A stretch of DNA of 64,000 nucleotides from Liquorilactobacillus sucicola DSM 21376 = JCM 15457 (lineage in GTDB: Bacteria; Bacillota; Bacilli; Lactobacillales; Lactobacillaceae). How positions within the stretch are numbered: position 1 is the first letter of the stretch; each line of letters begins with the position of its first letter. The stretch covers positions 1-64,000 of the forward strand of contig NZ_BALC01000003.1 in NCBI RefSeq assembly GCF_000612445.1. Reading direction: 5' to 3'. The translations under genes were made by a program, and so were the position numbers. Below, one piece after another: positions 55,896 through 64,000 of the stretch. The notes under the pieces were generated by a model. That model was not told the origin of the DNA and made no database searches. It saw only the letters and a list, made by a program, of their open reading frames with translations.

Positions 55896-57194
55896 ATGGG
55901 TAAAAAGTTTTTGAATTTTTTTAAGAAATTAAAGTTGCGCCCACTAATTCCAGCGGGTATAACAGCGTTGATTCTGATTGTTTGTTATTTCTTTATTGTC
56001 AGAGGTGCGGCAGATGCACAGGCGGCACATAGCTTTGTCATTTTCAGTGTGGTAGTAGTAATCGTTTATGCGGTAGTAAATGAAGTGCTTACACTAATGT
56101 CTAATGGCGCATTTTATACCGAAATGAAAAACCTACAAAAAATATTGGATGCTGTTAGTTCGGGCGATATGTCGCAATTGGATAAGTTCAGATCAAATAA
56201 TAAGGACAATCCGATAATTGCGAAAGTTAAAGATGGCTTTCATGGTGTGATTAACGCTTTTGTTGCGATGATTATCGGAATTAAGGAAGAAAGCGGCCAT
56301 ATGAATGATATCGCAGGTACATTGGCAACGATGTCTAAGAAGTCGTCCAGTACGATTGAAAATATTCGGTCTACGATGAATAGTATTGCTGATGCATCCA
56401 CTTCACAAACAACAGAAGCGGAACAAACAACGAGTGATATGCAAAAACTGGCAGCTAATATTGAAGAAATTCATAAAGAAGTCGGTCGAATGAGCGGTTA
56501 TGCTGAACAAGCAAAAGAAAGCAACACTAAGAATACAGATATGATGGTTCATGTTTCTAGAAGTTGGGAACAAGAGCGTAACGGTCAATCTGAGATAGTT
56601 GAAGAAATGGATAACATGAACAAGGATATTCAAAATATTGGCAATATCGTTCAGTTGATCAATGATATTTCAGAGCAGACTAACTTACTTGCACTTAACG
56701 CTTCAATTGAGGCTGCCCGTGCAGGTGAAGCAGGGCGCGGTTTTGCGATCGTTGCTGAAGAAGTTCGAACATTGGCTGAGGAAAGCGGAAAGTCTGCCAA
56801 AAACATTCGCGATATTATTGAAGTTATTAGAGACAAATCAAAGCATATGACGGAAGCCATGAATGAATCTTATGCGAGCGGCGAGAAACAAACTGAAACG
56901 GTCAATAAGGCAATCGATTCAACGAAAGAAATCTCTGGGGTGGTCGAGAAGTTTGTTGAAAGTATTAAAATCATCGAAAATCACATCACTGGAGTGGTAG
57001 AAGAAAAAGACACGGTTACGAAGTCCGTTGAGAATATCACCTCTGCTATTTCTGAAACCTCTGCTGGGACTCAAGAAGCAACAGCAAATGTTGAAGAATT
57101 CTATAACGTAGTCAAAAAATTCGAATCATCAGTTAAGGAAATCGAAGATATTGCCAGTGTGCTGAAATTCCAAGTTGATAGTTTCAAGGTTTAA
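55896..57194 (+). CDS. Methyl-accepting chemotaxis protein without large extracellular sensor
   Basis: The 432-residue receptor has two close hydrophobic segments (about 16-35 and 46-65) separated by about ten residues, so no extracellular ligand domain. A coiled coil and signalling domain follow, with the canonical tip [25 protein letters not shown] (quoted as [12 protein letters not shown]) near 262-286. Unlike the two dCache receptors it keeps the arginine. It may sense internal or membrane-borne signals such as energy state. ATG 55896 follows GGAAGGGG; an earlier ATG at 55872 is less likely. A perfect SigD promoter stands upstream. Confidence 0.9.
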   Translation: MGKKFLNFFKKLKLRPLIPAGITALILIVCYFFIVRGAADAQAAHSFVIFSVVVVIVYAVVNEVLTLMSNGAFYTEMKNLQKILDAVSSGDMSQLDKFRSNNKDNPIIAKVKDGFHGVINAFVAMIIGIKEESGHMNDIAGTLATMSKKSSSTIENIRSTMNSIADASTSQTTEAEQTTSDMQKLAANIEEIHKEVGRMSGYAEQAKESNTKNTDMMVHVSRSWEQERNGQSEIVEEMDNMNKDIQNIGNIVQLINDISEQTNLLALNASIEAARAGEAGRGFAIVAEEVRTLAEESGKSAKNIRDIIEVIRDKSKHMTEAMNESYASGEKQTETVNKAIDSTKEISGVVEKFVESIKIIENHITGVVEEKDTVTKSVENITSAISETSAGTQEATANVEEFYNVVKKFESSVKEIEDIASVLKFQVDSFKV

Positions 57195-57245
57195 TTAAAT
57201 TACAGGTGATTTAAAATTACATTTTCAAAGAAAGGATTGGCGTTA

Positions 57246-57740
57246 ATGGAACAATATGTGGTATTCAAAAGTCACGAACAGCTATTCGCGATGCCAGTCA
57301 AAGCTGTTACTAGGGTGATCGAAGCCAACAATTTTATCACTTTGCCAGAAGTTGCTGACTATATTCTAGGCGTATATGAGTATCAAGAGCATATGATCCC
57401 TATCGTAGATCTGAGAAGAAAACTCTTTGGTCAGTATACGAAAGACGCAGATGATAATAAGGTCATTCTGTGTGACTGGAAGGGCAACTCGCTGGGGATA
57501 TTTGTCGAGAACATTTTAGGCATTTCTTACTTAGAAGAAACGAATTATGAAAAAGAACTAGTCAAAGCTGATTTAAAACGCGGGTACATTGATAAGTTCC
57601 TAAAGTTGGATGACAAAGTTGTGATTTCGATCGAGTTGACATATCTTTTCGATAACCGGCAGGAATCAGAACTGTTGGCGACGGTTGATCAATTAAATGC
57701 TGATAAGGATAATGCTAGTGATGGAACTGATCCAGAGTGA
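57246..57740 (+). CDS. cheW: Chemotaxis adaptor protein CheW
   Basis: CheW couples receptors to CheA. The 164-residue protein has the CheW beta-barrel with VFKSHEQLFAMPVKAVTRVIE at the start and the ILGVYEYQEHMIPIVDLRRKLFG segment. It has an acidic C-terminal tail beyond the usual end. ATG 57246 follows AAAGGA with 9 nt spacing. It overlaps cheD by 20 bp. A second cheW is at 63148. Confidence 0.9.
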   Translation: MEQYVVFKSHEQLFAMPVKAVTRVIEANNFITLPEVADYILGVYEYQEHMIPIVDLRRKLFGQYTKDADDNKVILCDWKGNSLGIFVENILGISYLEETNYEKELVKADLKRGYIDKFLKLDDKVVISIELTYLFDNRQESELLATVDQLNADKDNASDGTDPE

Positions 57741-58218
57741 GGTTAGAGTAGGAATTGCAGACTATAAGATAGCTCATGCACCGTCTAAGTTGATAACAGT
57801 CGGTCTGGGTTCCTGTATTGGAACTATTATCTATGATGAGCATACCCAAATAGGCGGACTGAGTCATATTATGCTGCCTGATAGCCGTCCTTTTGCCAAA
57901 AAGCAGGCATTGAACACTGCAAAATTTGCTGATCTTGCACTTCCAGAAATGGTGGACAAACTTAAGCAAGACTCGCCACGTGCGCGTTTTAAGGCCAAAA
58001 TTGTCGGCGGCGCTAATATGTTCGGTTTTAAAACAACATCGAAAACAGGCAATATTGGGCAGCGGAATATTGCAGCAGTTGAAGAAATGCTGCAAAAACT
58101 TGGAATACCGCTCATTGCGAGTCATGTGGGTGGAAATAGCGGTCGGACTATGATCGTTGATTTAAAGACCTTTGAAACAATGGTCCGTATTGTGCACCAC
58201 GATGCAGTATATATATGA
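57721..58218 (+). CDS. cheD: Chemoreceptor glutamine deamidase CheD
   Basis: CheD deamidates receptor glutamines and partners with CheC. The 165-residue protein has ITVGLGSCIG (about 25-34) with the catalytic Cys32, and GGLSHIMLPDS (about 45-55) with His49. ATG 57721 lies within the end of cheW; earlier in-frame starts are not conserved. Its presence with cheC shows a Bacillus-type adaptation system. Confidence 0.93.
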   Translation: MELIQSEVRVGIADYKIAHAPSKLITVGLGSCIGTIIYDEHTQIGGLSHIMLPDSRPFAKKQALNTAKFADLALPEMVDKLKQDSPRARFKAKIVGGANMFGFKTTSKTGNIGQRNIAAVEEMLQKLGIPLIASHVGGNSGRTMIVDLKTFETMVRIVHHDAVYI

Positions 58219-58235
58219 AGGAGTTACTGGAGAGA

Positions 58236-59273
58236 ATGAAGATTTTAGTAGTTGATGACTCTGTATTTATGCGTAAGATCATTGTTGATCTGCTCAAAGA
58301 AATGCCTGATGTTGATGTCACTGGAACTGCACGTAACGGTAAGCAGGCCTTAGAGATCCTTGGTTCTCAAACGATCGATCTGGTACTGATGGATGTTGAA
58401 ATGCCGGTGATGGGCGGACTGGAAGCATTGAAAAACATAAAAAAAACAATGGATACACCGGTCATCATGCTGAGCTCTTTGACCAACAAGGAAGTTACGA
58501 TTGAAGCACTTGCTTTGGGAGCAGCAGACTTTGTCGAGAAACCTGTTAATCTGATGGCGATCCAAGATGAATGGATTCTTGATTTCCACATGAAGATCAA
58601 AAGTGTGCGTGCTAAAGGCAAAACAGCGTTAAAAATAAATGATTTCTCTTCTAGTGCTCAGCTGACTGACAATGATTCTGGGGTAGATGATAGAATTGCT
58701 AGCGGACTGCTAGCTTCACATGTCAGAGCAGTAGTGATTGGTGCATCGACTGGCGGGCCCCGTGCATTGCTGACGATAGTTCGGTCTCTTCCTGCTGCAA
58801 CGAAGGTTCCAATTTTTATTGTGCAACACATGCCGAAGGGCTTTACGAGTTCATTTGCACAGCGAATGGATCAGGAGACAAGCATTACGGTGTGTGAAGC
58901 AGAAGATGGTATGCCGGTTGAGCGCAAAGTGTATCTTTGTCCAGGCGATTATCATATGACCCTTAAAAACGGCAAGATACAGCTTGATCAGAAACCAAAA
59001 CTGCATGGAACACGGCCGGCAGTCGACTATCTTTTCTCATCTGCGGCAAGTACTTATCGCAGAAATTTAGTAGCAGTGCTGTTGACAGGAATGGGAAAAG
59101 ATGGAACCGCTGGAATGCATGACATTCAGGCAAACGGCGGCTATACAATTGCTCAAAATAAGGAAACCTGTGTTGTTTTTGGAATGCCGCGGAATGCAAT
59201 TGAGAATCATGTCGTGAATGAAGTTCTAGATCTAAATTCGATCGGACGCAAAATTGGGCAGATAGTCGGGTGA
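58236..59273 (+). CDS. cheB: Chemotaxis methylesterase response regulator CheB
   Basis: CheB removes methyl groups from receptors when phosphorylated. The 345-residue protein has a receiver domain with VVDDS (5-9) and the phosphoacceptor Asp53 in MDVEMP, a linker, and a methylesterase domain with GASTGGP (nucleophile serine near 171), VQHMPKGF (His) and GMGKDGTAGM (Asp). I prefer ATG 58236 at the receiver start; ATG 58215 overlaps the cheD stop (ATGA) and is also possible. cheR follows after 4 bp. Confidence 0.95.
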   Translation: MKILVVDDSVFMRKIIVDLLKEMPDVDVTGTARNGKQALEILGSQTIDLVLMDVEMPVMGGLEALKNIKKTMDTPVIMLSSLTNKEVTIEALALGAADFVEKPVNLMAIQDEWILDFHMKIKSVRAKGKTALKINDFSSSAQLTDNDSGVDDRIASGLLASHVRAVVIGASTGGPRALLTIVRSLPAATKVPIFIVQHMPKGFTSSFAQRMDQETSITVCEAEDGMPVERKVYLCPGDYHMTLKNGKIQLDQKPKLHGTRPAVDYLFSSAASTYRRNLVAVLLTGMGKDGTAGMHDIQANGGYTIAQNKETCVVFGMPRNAIENHVVNEVLDLNSIGRKIGQIVG

Positions 59274-59277
59274 GAAA

Positions 59278-60051
59278 ATGGAATTAAATTTTGAATTTTT
59301 TAATGAGTGGGTGCAGCGCAAGCTGGGCATACGACTTGGTGCGTACAAAGAAAGACAGATGCAACGCAGAATATCCAATATTATGGAGTCGGCGGGTGCA
59401 GCTTCTTTGGAGCAGTACGCCAAGATTTTAGAGACAGATAGTGTTGCACGACACGCTTTCGTGGAACATCTTACGATCAATGTGACTGAGTTTTACCGTA
59501 ACAAGAGCCTGTTCGATATGTTTGAACAGCGCTTGCTGGAGCAGATCGTTCCAAAATTTGACCATCCTAAGATCTGGAGCGCGGCATGTTCAATTGGGGC
59601 AGAGCCATACACCCTGGCGATGATCTTGGCTAAGAATAATGTTGCTGGCGGCAGAATAGTTGCAACTGATATTGATGATGAAATCTTGAAAAAGGCCAAG
59701 GCAGGTTTATATCAAAATAATGAAGTCAAAAATGTCACGTCAAGCGACTTGAACAAATACTTTGTCAAAACCGATGATAATAAGTACCAAGTTAGCGCAG
59801 CTTTAAAAAATAAAATTACATTTAAAAAACATGACCTGCTGAAAGACCGTTATGAGAGCGGCTGTCATGTGATAGTTTGCCGCAATGTGACGATTTACTT
59901 TAAACCTGATGCACGGGATGAAGTATACCGCAAGTTGAGTGAATCACTGGTTCAAGGCGGAATATTATTTACAGGGGCAACCGAAACAATCAGTCTTGCA
60001 GAACAGATGGGGTTAAAAAAAGTAGATTCATTTATATATCAGAAGATTTAG
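59278..60051 (+). CDS. cheR: Chemotaxis methyltransferase CheR
   Basis: CheR methylates receptor glutamates with SAM. The 257-residue protein has an N-terminal helical domain and the SAM-binding domain with ACSIGAEPYTLAMIL (about 103-117; usually ACSTGEEPYSLA) and the IVATDID segment (about 128-134), then CRNVTIYF (about 206-213). The G-E of GEEPY is replaced by G-A here, which occurs in some relatives. Start ATG at 59278. Confidence 0.93.
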   Translation: MELNFEFFNEWVQRKLGIRLGAYKERQMQRRISNIMESAGAASLEQYAKILETDSVARHAFVEHLTINVTEFYRNKSLFDMFEQRLLEQIVPKFDHPKIWSAACSIGAEPYTLAMILAKNNVAGGRIVATDIDDEILKKAKAGLYQNNEVKNVTSSDLNKYFVKTDDNKYQVSAALKNKITFKKHDLLKDRYESGCHVIVCRNVTIYFKPDARDEVYRKLSESLVQGGILFTGATETISLAEQMGLKKVDSFIYQKI

Positions 60052-60075
60052 TAAGTCAGGAAGGAGTTGAAATTA

Positions 60076-62115
60076 ATGGATGATAACAGTGTTTATCGCA
60101 GTTTGTTTTTCGAAGAAAGTGATGACAATCTGCAACAGCTGAATGACAATGTCCTAGAACTGGAAAATGAGCCAGATAATATGGATCTTGTTAATGAAAT
60201 TTTCCGTGCAGCCCATACGCTGAAGGGCATGTCTGCAACAATGGGTTACGATGTGATGACAAAGTTGACACATAAAATGGAAAATCTGTTTGATTTCTTT
60301 AAATCGGGCAAGCTTAAGGTAAACAGCGATTATATCTCGCTGATTTTCCGGTGCTTGGATCGTTTATCTCAATTGGTGGAGGATCTGCGTGACGAAAAAG
60401 AATTGAGTCAAGACCAGATCAGCGACCTATTGGAGGAACTTGAAAAAGTCGAAGAAAGTGTCAACGGAGGCGCTCAGAACGGCGCTGCGCCCGCAAAGGA
60501 AGAGCATGACACAGGTGCACTGACAAATGTTTTTGAGCATTTGGAGGAAGCAGATCTGGATGTGATTCATCAGGCAATTACAGGCGACTACAAAGCTTAT
60601 AGTATTGCTATCAGGATCGATAAGGAATCATTACTTAAGGGTCCGCGTGTCTTCTTAATTATGGAGAAGCTCGAACAAGAGGGCGACGTGCTGCATACTG
60701 AGCCAAGCGTTGATATTCTTGAAGATGGTGATTTCGATACTGATTTCAGACTTGTTTATCTGACCAAGGATAATTTAGACATGGTCAAGCACAATATTGA
60801 AAGCAACAGTGAGATTGATGCGACAATCGTTGAGCCGTTCGATGAAGAAAAACAAAAAGCCGCTGAAAAGCAGCAGGCAGAAGCACCAAAGGCAGCCAAA
60901 AAAGCAGCAGCTTCGCAATCCCAAGCACCTGCTAAAAAGGCAGCTAAACCTAAAGTCCAGCCCAAAACACCAAAAAGTAAAAAGCCATCAGCAGCCCATC
61001 AGCATGCTAATGCGCGCAACCAATCGATCAGAGTGGATCTGACAAAACTCGACCGCTTCTTGAACTTAGTATCAGAGCTGGTAGTTTATCGTAATCAATT
61101 GGATGATGCTAGCATGCGCAATAATGCTGATGCAATGCGCGATGCTCTGGAACAAGTCTCGCGTCTGACTTCAGAGCTGCAAGATCTTGTATTGAAGATC
61201 AGAATGCAGCAAGTCAGTGTCGTCTTTAGCCGTTTTCCGCGGATGGTGCGCGACCTTGCCAATGAATTGAATAAGGAAATGGAATTAGTGGTCGAAGGGG
61301 AAGAAACGGAACTTGATAAGACTGTTGTTTCCGAATTGAGTGAACCGTTGATCCATTTGCTGCGTAATTCATCTGATCATGGAATTGAAGCACCAGATGT
61401 CCGTGAGAAGGAAGGCAAGGACCGCAAAGGTACGATCAAGCTGTCAGCTTATCAAGAAGGTAATCGAGTTATTATCACGCTTGAAGATGATGGTAAAGGA
61501 CTCGATCCGGCTGTTATCAAGGAAAGTGCTGAAAGCAAGGGGATCAACACTGAAGGAATGTCTGATGACGAGATCAAGAAACTGATTTTTCATCCAGGTT
61601 TTTCGACTGCTAAGGAAATTACCAATATTTCTGGACGCGGTGTGGGGCTGGATGCAGTGCAAGCTAAAATTAGTGAATTAGGCGGCTCATTGGAGATGAA
61701 GAGTGAACTTCATGTTGGAACTAAGTTCATTATTAAACTGCCATTGACGTTGTCGATCATTCAAGCACTGATGGTCAGAATCGGTAATGAAAGTTTTGCC
61801 GTTCCGTTGGATGTGGTTGAAAGAGTCGTTATGCTCAAGGAAGACGAAATCGTGAAGACGACTAATCAAGAAGTTTATCGTTTCCAAGAAGGCTTGATCC
61901 CACTTATTCGAACGGATCGTTTGCTGCAGATCGAACCGGACCCTAATAAGAAGAAATTTGCAATCATCGTTAAGATCGAGCAAAAATACTATGGAGTCTT
62001 AGCAGATGAGTTGATTGGTCAGCAGGAGATAGTTATCAAGAAAATTGACCCAATGCTGCAGAAGATCAATAAGTACCAAGGCGCAACGATTTTCGGCAAT
62101 GGCGCAATTGCTTGA
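60076..62115 (+). CDS. cheA: Chemotaxis histidine kinase CheA, C-terminus cut by an apparent frameshift
   Basis: CheA is the central kinase. From ATG 60076 (behind AAGGAG) it has a P1 domain with phosphorylated His47 in AAHTLKG, a P2 domain, an Ala/Lys/Gln linker (about 260-315), P3 dimerisation, P4 ATPase domain with HLLRNSSDHGIE (N box, about 430) and DDGKGLDP, and a CheW-like P5. It ends early at TGA 62113-62115 after GNGAIA. The expected ending (ALILDVNAI and nine more residues) continues in the -1 frame to TGA 62160-62162, which overlaps the cheC ATG by ATGA. One missing T at 62112-62113 explains this. Loss is about 16 residues. Confidence 0.93.
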   Translation: MDDNSVYRSLFFEESDDNLQQLNDNVLELENEPDNMDLVNEIFRAAHTLKGMSATMGYDVMTKLTHKMENLFDFFKSGKLKVNSDYISLIFRCLDRLSQLVEDLRDEKELSQDQISDLLEELEKVEESVNGGAQNGAAPAKEEHDTGALTNVFEHLEEADLDVIHQAITGDYKAYSIAIRIDKESLLKGPRVFLIMEKLEQEGDVLHTEPSVDILEDGDFDTDFRLVYLTKDNLDMVKHNIESNSEIDATIVEPFDEEKQKAAEKQQAEAPKAAKKAAASQSQAPAKKAAKPKVQPKTPKSKKPSAAHQHANARNQSIRVDLTKLDRFLNLVSELVVYRNQLDDASMRNNADAMRDALEQVSRLTSELQDLVLKIRMQQVSVVFSRFPRMVRDLANELNKEMELVVEGEETELDKTVVSELSEPLIHLLRNSSDHGIEAPDVREKEGKDRKGTIKLSAYQEGNRVIITLEDDGKGLDPAVIKESAESKGINTEGMSDDEIKKLIFHPGFSTAKEITNISGRGVGLDAVQAKISELGGSLEMKSELHVGTKFIIKLPLTLSIIQALMVRIGNESFAVPLDVVERVVMLKEDEIVKTTNQEVYRFQEGLIPLIRTDRLLQIEPDPNKKKFAIIVKIEQKYYGVLADELIGQQEIVIKKIDPMLQKINKYQGATIFGNGAIA

Positions 62116-62158
62116 TTTTGGATGTTAATGCTATTTGCAATGAGAAAAAAGGTAGTAA

Positions 62159-62749
62159 ATGATGGGATATTCAGAATTAGAATTAGACGGTTTGAGAGAA
62201 GTTATTAATATTGGCGGTGGACACGCAGCAACAAGTATTTCTAAGCTGGTTAACCAAAAAATCGAAATGCATGTTCCAGAAATCAGCATTTTAAGTTATC
62301 ATGAACTGTACGAACAAGTGATTGCTGATGATGTTGAGGTTCATGCAGTGGTCAGCAGTATTGTTGGGGACTACAACGGAGTGATTTTGTTTGTTGTTTC
62401 TGATGATTCAGCGGATAAACTGTCTGAGTTGATGCTTGGAATGAAGACTGATGATATCAATGTCAAAATGTCAGCGGTCAGCGAGTTGACGAATATTATT
62501 TCTAACTCTTTCTTAGGTGCTATCGGGAACTTATTAAATGTCCAATTAGTATCTGCGTTGCCAGTGATTCAAGATGATTATTTTGGGGCGGTCATCAGCA
62601 GTGTTTATATGGCACTGGATCAATATGATGACCATATCATGGTGATTAGAAATGAATTTACTTATTCTGAAGAAAAACTAGATGCGTCGTTGTTTTTCAT
62701 TCCGGAAACGGGCGTGTTAGAACAAATACTAAAATCTTTAGGAATCTGA
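62159..62749 (+). CDS. cheC: CheY-P phosphatase CheC
   Basis: CheC dephosphorylates CheY and regulates CheD. The 196-residue protein has the two pseudo-symmetric active-site motifs: LDGLREVINIGGGHAATSIS (about 9-28) and AVSELTNIISNSFLGAIGN (about 108-126), each with the conserved Glu and Asn. The ATG at 62159 overlaps the restored cheA stop. It sits in the normal che order. Confidence 0.93.
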   Translation: MMGYSELELDGLREVINIGGGHAATSISKLVNQKIEMHVPEISILSYHELYEQVIADDVEVHAVVSSIVGDYNGVILFVVSDDSADKLSELMLGMKTDDINVKMSAVSELTNIISNSFLGAIGNLLNVQLVSALPVIQDDYFGAVISSVYMALDQYDDHIMVIRNEFTYSEEKLDASLFFIPETGVLEQILKSLGI

Positions 62750-62763
62750 GAGGAGCAAATATT

Positions 62764-63126
62764 TTGGGGAAAAAAGTTTTAATCGTAGATGACGCGGTGT
62801 TCATGCGCATGAAATTAAAGGATATTTTGAGTAAAAATGGATATGAGGTCGCTGATGAAGCTCAGAACGGGCAAGAAGCTTTTGAAAAGTATCAGGCAAC
62901 AAAGCCGGATCTGGTAACAATGGATATTACGATGCCTGAAGTAGATGGCATTCAGGCTTTGAAGATGATTCGTGAAGCTGATGCAAATGCGAAGGTTATT
63001 ATGTGCAGTGCGATGGGGCAGCAGGGAATGGTTATGGACGCCATCCGTGCTGGGGCCGTTGACTTCATCGTTAAACCATTCGATACAGACCGGGTCATCA
63101 AAGCCATAGATAAAGCTCTTTCCTAA
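62764..63126 (+). CDS. cheY: Chemotaxis response regulator CheY
   Basis: CheY is the single-domain response regulator that binds the motor switch. The 120-residue protein has the acidic pair DD (9-10), phosphoacceptor Asp54 in MDITMP, Ser82 and Lys104 in KPF. The start is TTG at 62764 behind GAGAGGAG. It is 14 bp after cheC. Confidence 0.94.
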   Translation: MGKKVLIVDDAVFMRMKLKDILSKNGYEVADEAQNGQEAFEKYQATKPDLVTMDITMPEVDGIQALKMIREADANAKVIMCSAMGQQGMVMDAIRAGAVDFIVKPFDTDRVIKAIDKALS

Positions 63127-63147
63127 ATAGTCAGGAGATGATATTAA

Positions 63148-63540
63148 ATGCAAATGATCCTGTTTAAAATGAATCAGCAGTATTATTTGATTTCAGCAGC
63201 TTCTGTTGAAGAAGTTATCGATACGGTACGGATCACCCGTGTCCCACTGGCCCCTAGTTGGGTCAAGGGCTTGATCAACTTGCGTGGGACGGTTATGACA
63301 GTGATCGGCTTATCTGAGCTGATTGGCGTTCCCACCTCGGAAAGCAACCACAACATTCTGATTATGAAAAAGGATGATGAACGCAAAGGTCTGCTGATTG
63401 AAGAAGTGGTTGAAGTTGTTGATATCGACAAAGAAGATATTCAATTAGAAAAAACGGATAAAGAAAAGCATTATCTGGGAATAGTATCCCTAGAGGATAA
63501 GGTAGCAAATGTAGTTGACGTGAACCATTTGATTTTTTGA
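63148..63540 (+). CDS. cheW: Chemotaxis adaptor protein CheW, second copy
   Basis: A 130-residue CheW-like protein with MNQQYYLISAASVEEVIDTV, VKGLINLRGTVMTVIGLSEL (about 49-68) and VVDVNHLIF at its end. It is shorter than the copy at 57246 and lacks its acidic tail. Two adaptors may serve different receptors, since the receptors here have two different tip sequences. fliM follows after 20 bp. Confidence 0.88.
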   Translation: MQMILFKMNQQYYLISAASVEEVIDTVRITRVPLAPSWVKGLINLRGTVMTVIGLSELIGVPTSESNHNILIMKKDDERKGLLIEEVVEVVDIDKEDIQLEKTDKEKHYLGIVSLEDKVANVVDVNHLIF

Positions 63541-63560
63541 TAAGTGAGTGAGGGATCTGT

Positions 63561-64000
63561 GTGGACCAAGTATTGACGCAACAGGAGATCGATGCACTGC
63601 TGAATGCAATGAGCACCGGTGAGATTGATCAAGAAAAAATTGAAGAGGAAAACGATGCAGCGAAAGTAAAAAGCTACGATTTTAGAAGGCCAACAAAGCT
63701 CTCAAAAGAATACGTCAATACTCTGCACATGATCTTTGAGGACTTTTCAAAAATGGGCAGCAACGTACTTTCAACGCAAATGCGCGCTAATGTCAGACTT
63801 CAATTAGCGGCGATCGAACAAGTCAGTTATGATGAATTCATCCATTCGATCCCGCGGGTAACATTGTTGGGACTTTTTCATTCTGAACCTCTAAAAGGGA
63901 TTCAGATTATTGAAATGAACCAGCAACTATGTATGAAAATGATCGAAATGCTCTGCGGCGGGGCCGATATGGCGACGCAAGACCAGAAGCAGGGTGAAGA
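63561..64000 (+). CDS. fliM: Flagellar motor switch protein FliM (partial, runs off the window)
   Basis: The frame from GTG 63561 (behind GTGAGGG) is open to the window end. It begins with the CheY-binding motif LTQQEIDALLNAM (about 5-17), then YDFRRPTKLSKEYV and the middle domain (IPRVTLLGLFHSEPLKGIQI). It is a normal FliM N-terminus and about 45% of the protein is present. fliN, flagellin and hook-filament genes are expected downstream. Confidence 0.93.
   Translation, partial: MDQVLTQQEIDALLNAMSTGEIDQEKIEEENDAAKVKSYDFRRPTKLSKEYVNTLHMIFEDFSKMGSNVLSTQMRANVRLQLAAIEQVSYDEFIHSIPRVTLLGLFHSEPLKGIQIIEMNQQLCMKMIEMLCGGADMATQDQKQGE

Noticed and set aside
1-64000. CRISPR arrays, tRNA or rRNA genes, insertion sequences, prophage genes
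   Set aside because: None was seen: no regularly spaced direct repeats, no transposase, integrase or tail protein, no cloverleaf sequence recognised by eye.

Overview
The window looks like part of the chromosome of a motile, low-GC lactic acid bacterium of the family Lactobacillaceae, most likely the Liquorilactobacillus/Ligilactobacillus group. This is inferred from the Firmicutes-type flagellar and chemotaxis operon combined with lactobacillus-style cell-wall polysaccharide genes, strong AGGAGG-type ribosome binding sites and frequent TTG/GTG starts. Species cannot be fixed without a database search. No tRNA, rRNA, CRISPR array or insertion sequence was seen.

Left half (about 0-26.5 kb). 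Two paralogous Gtf3/galactofuranosyltransferase-like genes lie on the minus strand (136-2171). Threonine biosynthesis follows as divergent thrC and hom-thrB (2592-6651). Next come a frameshifted polytopic membrane protein (6798-8551) and a compact Wzx/Wzy-type polysaccharide cluster (8939-15482): priming phosphoglycosyl transferase, DUF4422 glycosyltransferase, UDP-galactopyranose mutase, flippase, polymerase-like protein and GT2 glycosyltransferase. Then follow a DUF2075 P-loop helicase-like gene, an amino-acid permease broken by two frameshifts, an L,D-transpeptidase, a DoxX-family protein, a DegV protein, and a menaquinone operon menF-menD-menH-menC (minus strand, 21586-26544).

Right half (about 27-64 kb) is a motility region. 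Two large dCache chemoreceptors flank a UvrA2-like ATPase. motA-motB run leftward. A long rightward operon starts at a sigma-A-type promoter (36523-36551): flgB flgC fliE fliF fliG fliH fliI fliJ fliK flgD, a TIGR02530-like gene, flgE flbD fliL fliO fliP fliQ fliR flhB flhA sigD flgF flgG, an FtsE-like ATPase, a third chemoreceptor, then cheW cheD cheB cheR cheA cheC cheY cheW and the start of fliM, which runs off the window. Four SigD-type promoters (TAAA or TTAA, 15 nt, NCCGATAW) can be read in front of motA and each of the three chemoreceptors. This gives a simple two-tier circuit: the early operon makes SigD, and SigD then drives stators and receptors.

Points most worth attention: (1) six apparent single-base-deletion frameshifts in five genes, including flgG, cheA and the TIGR02530 gene, all of the same sign; (2) fliJ has no canonical start codon where its conserved N-terminus begins, but an ATC at ideal spacing from a ribosome binding site; (3) an FtsE-like ATPase without FtsX inside the flagellar operon; (4) a dispersed intergenic repeat family built around a terminator-like GGGTCAAAA hairpin, in at least five gene junctions; (5) the two dCache receptors replace the near-invariant arginine at the signalling tip; (6) flhF and flhG are absent from their usual place.
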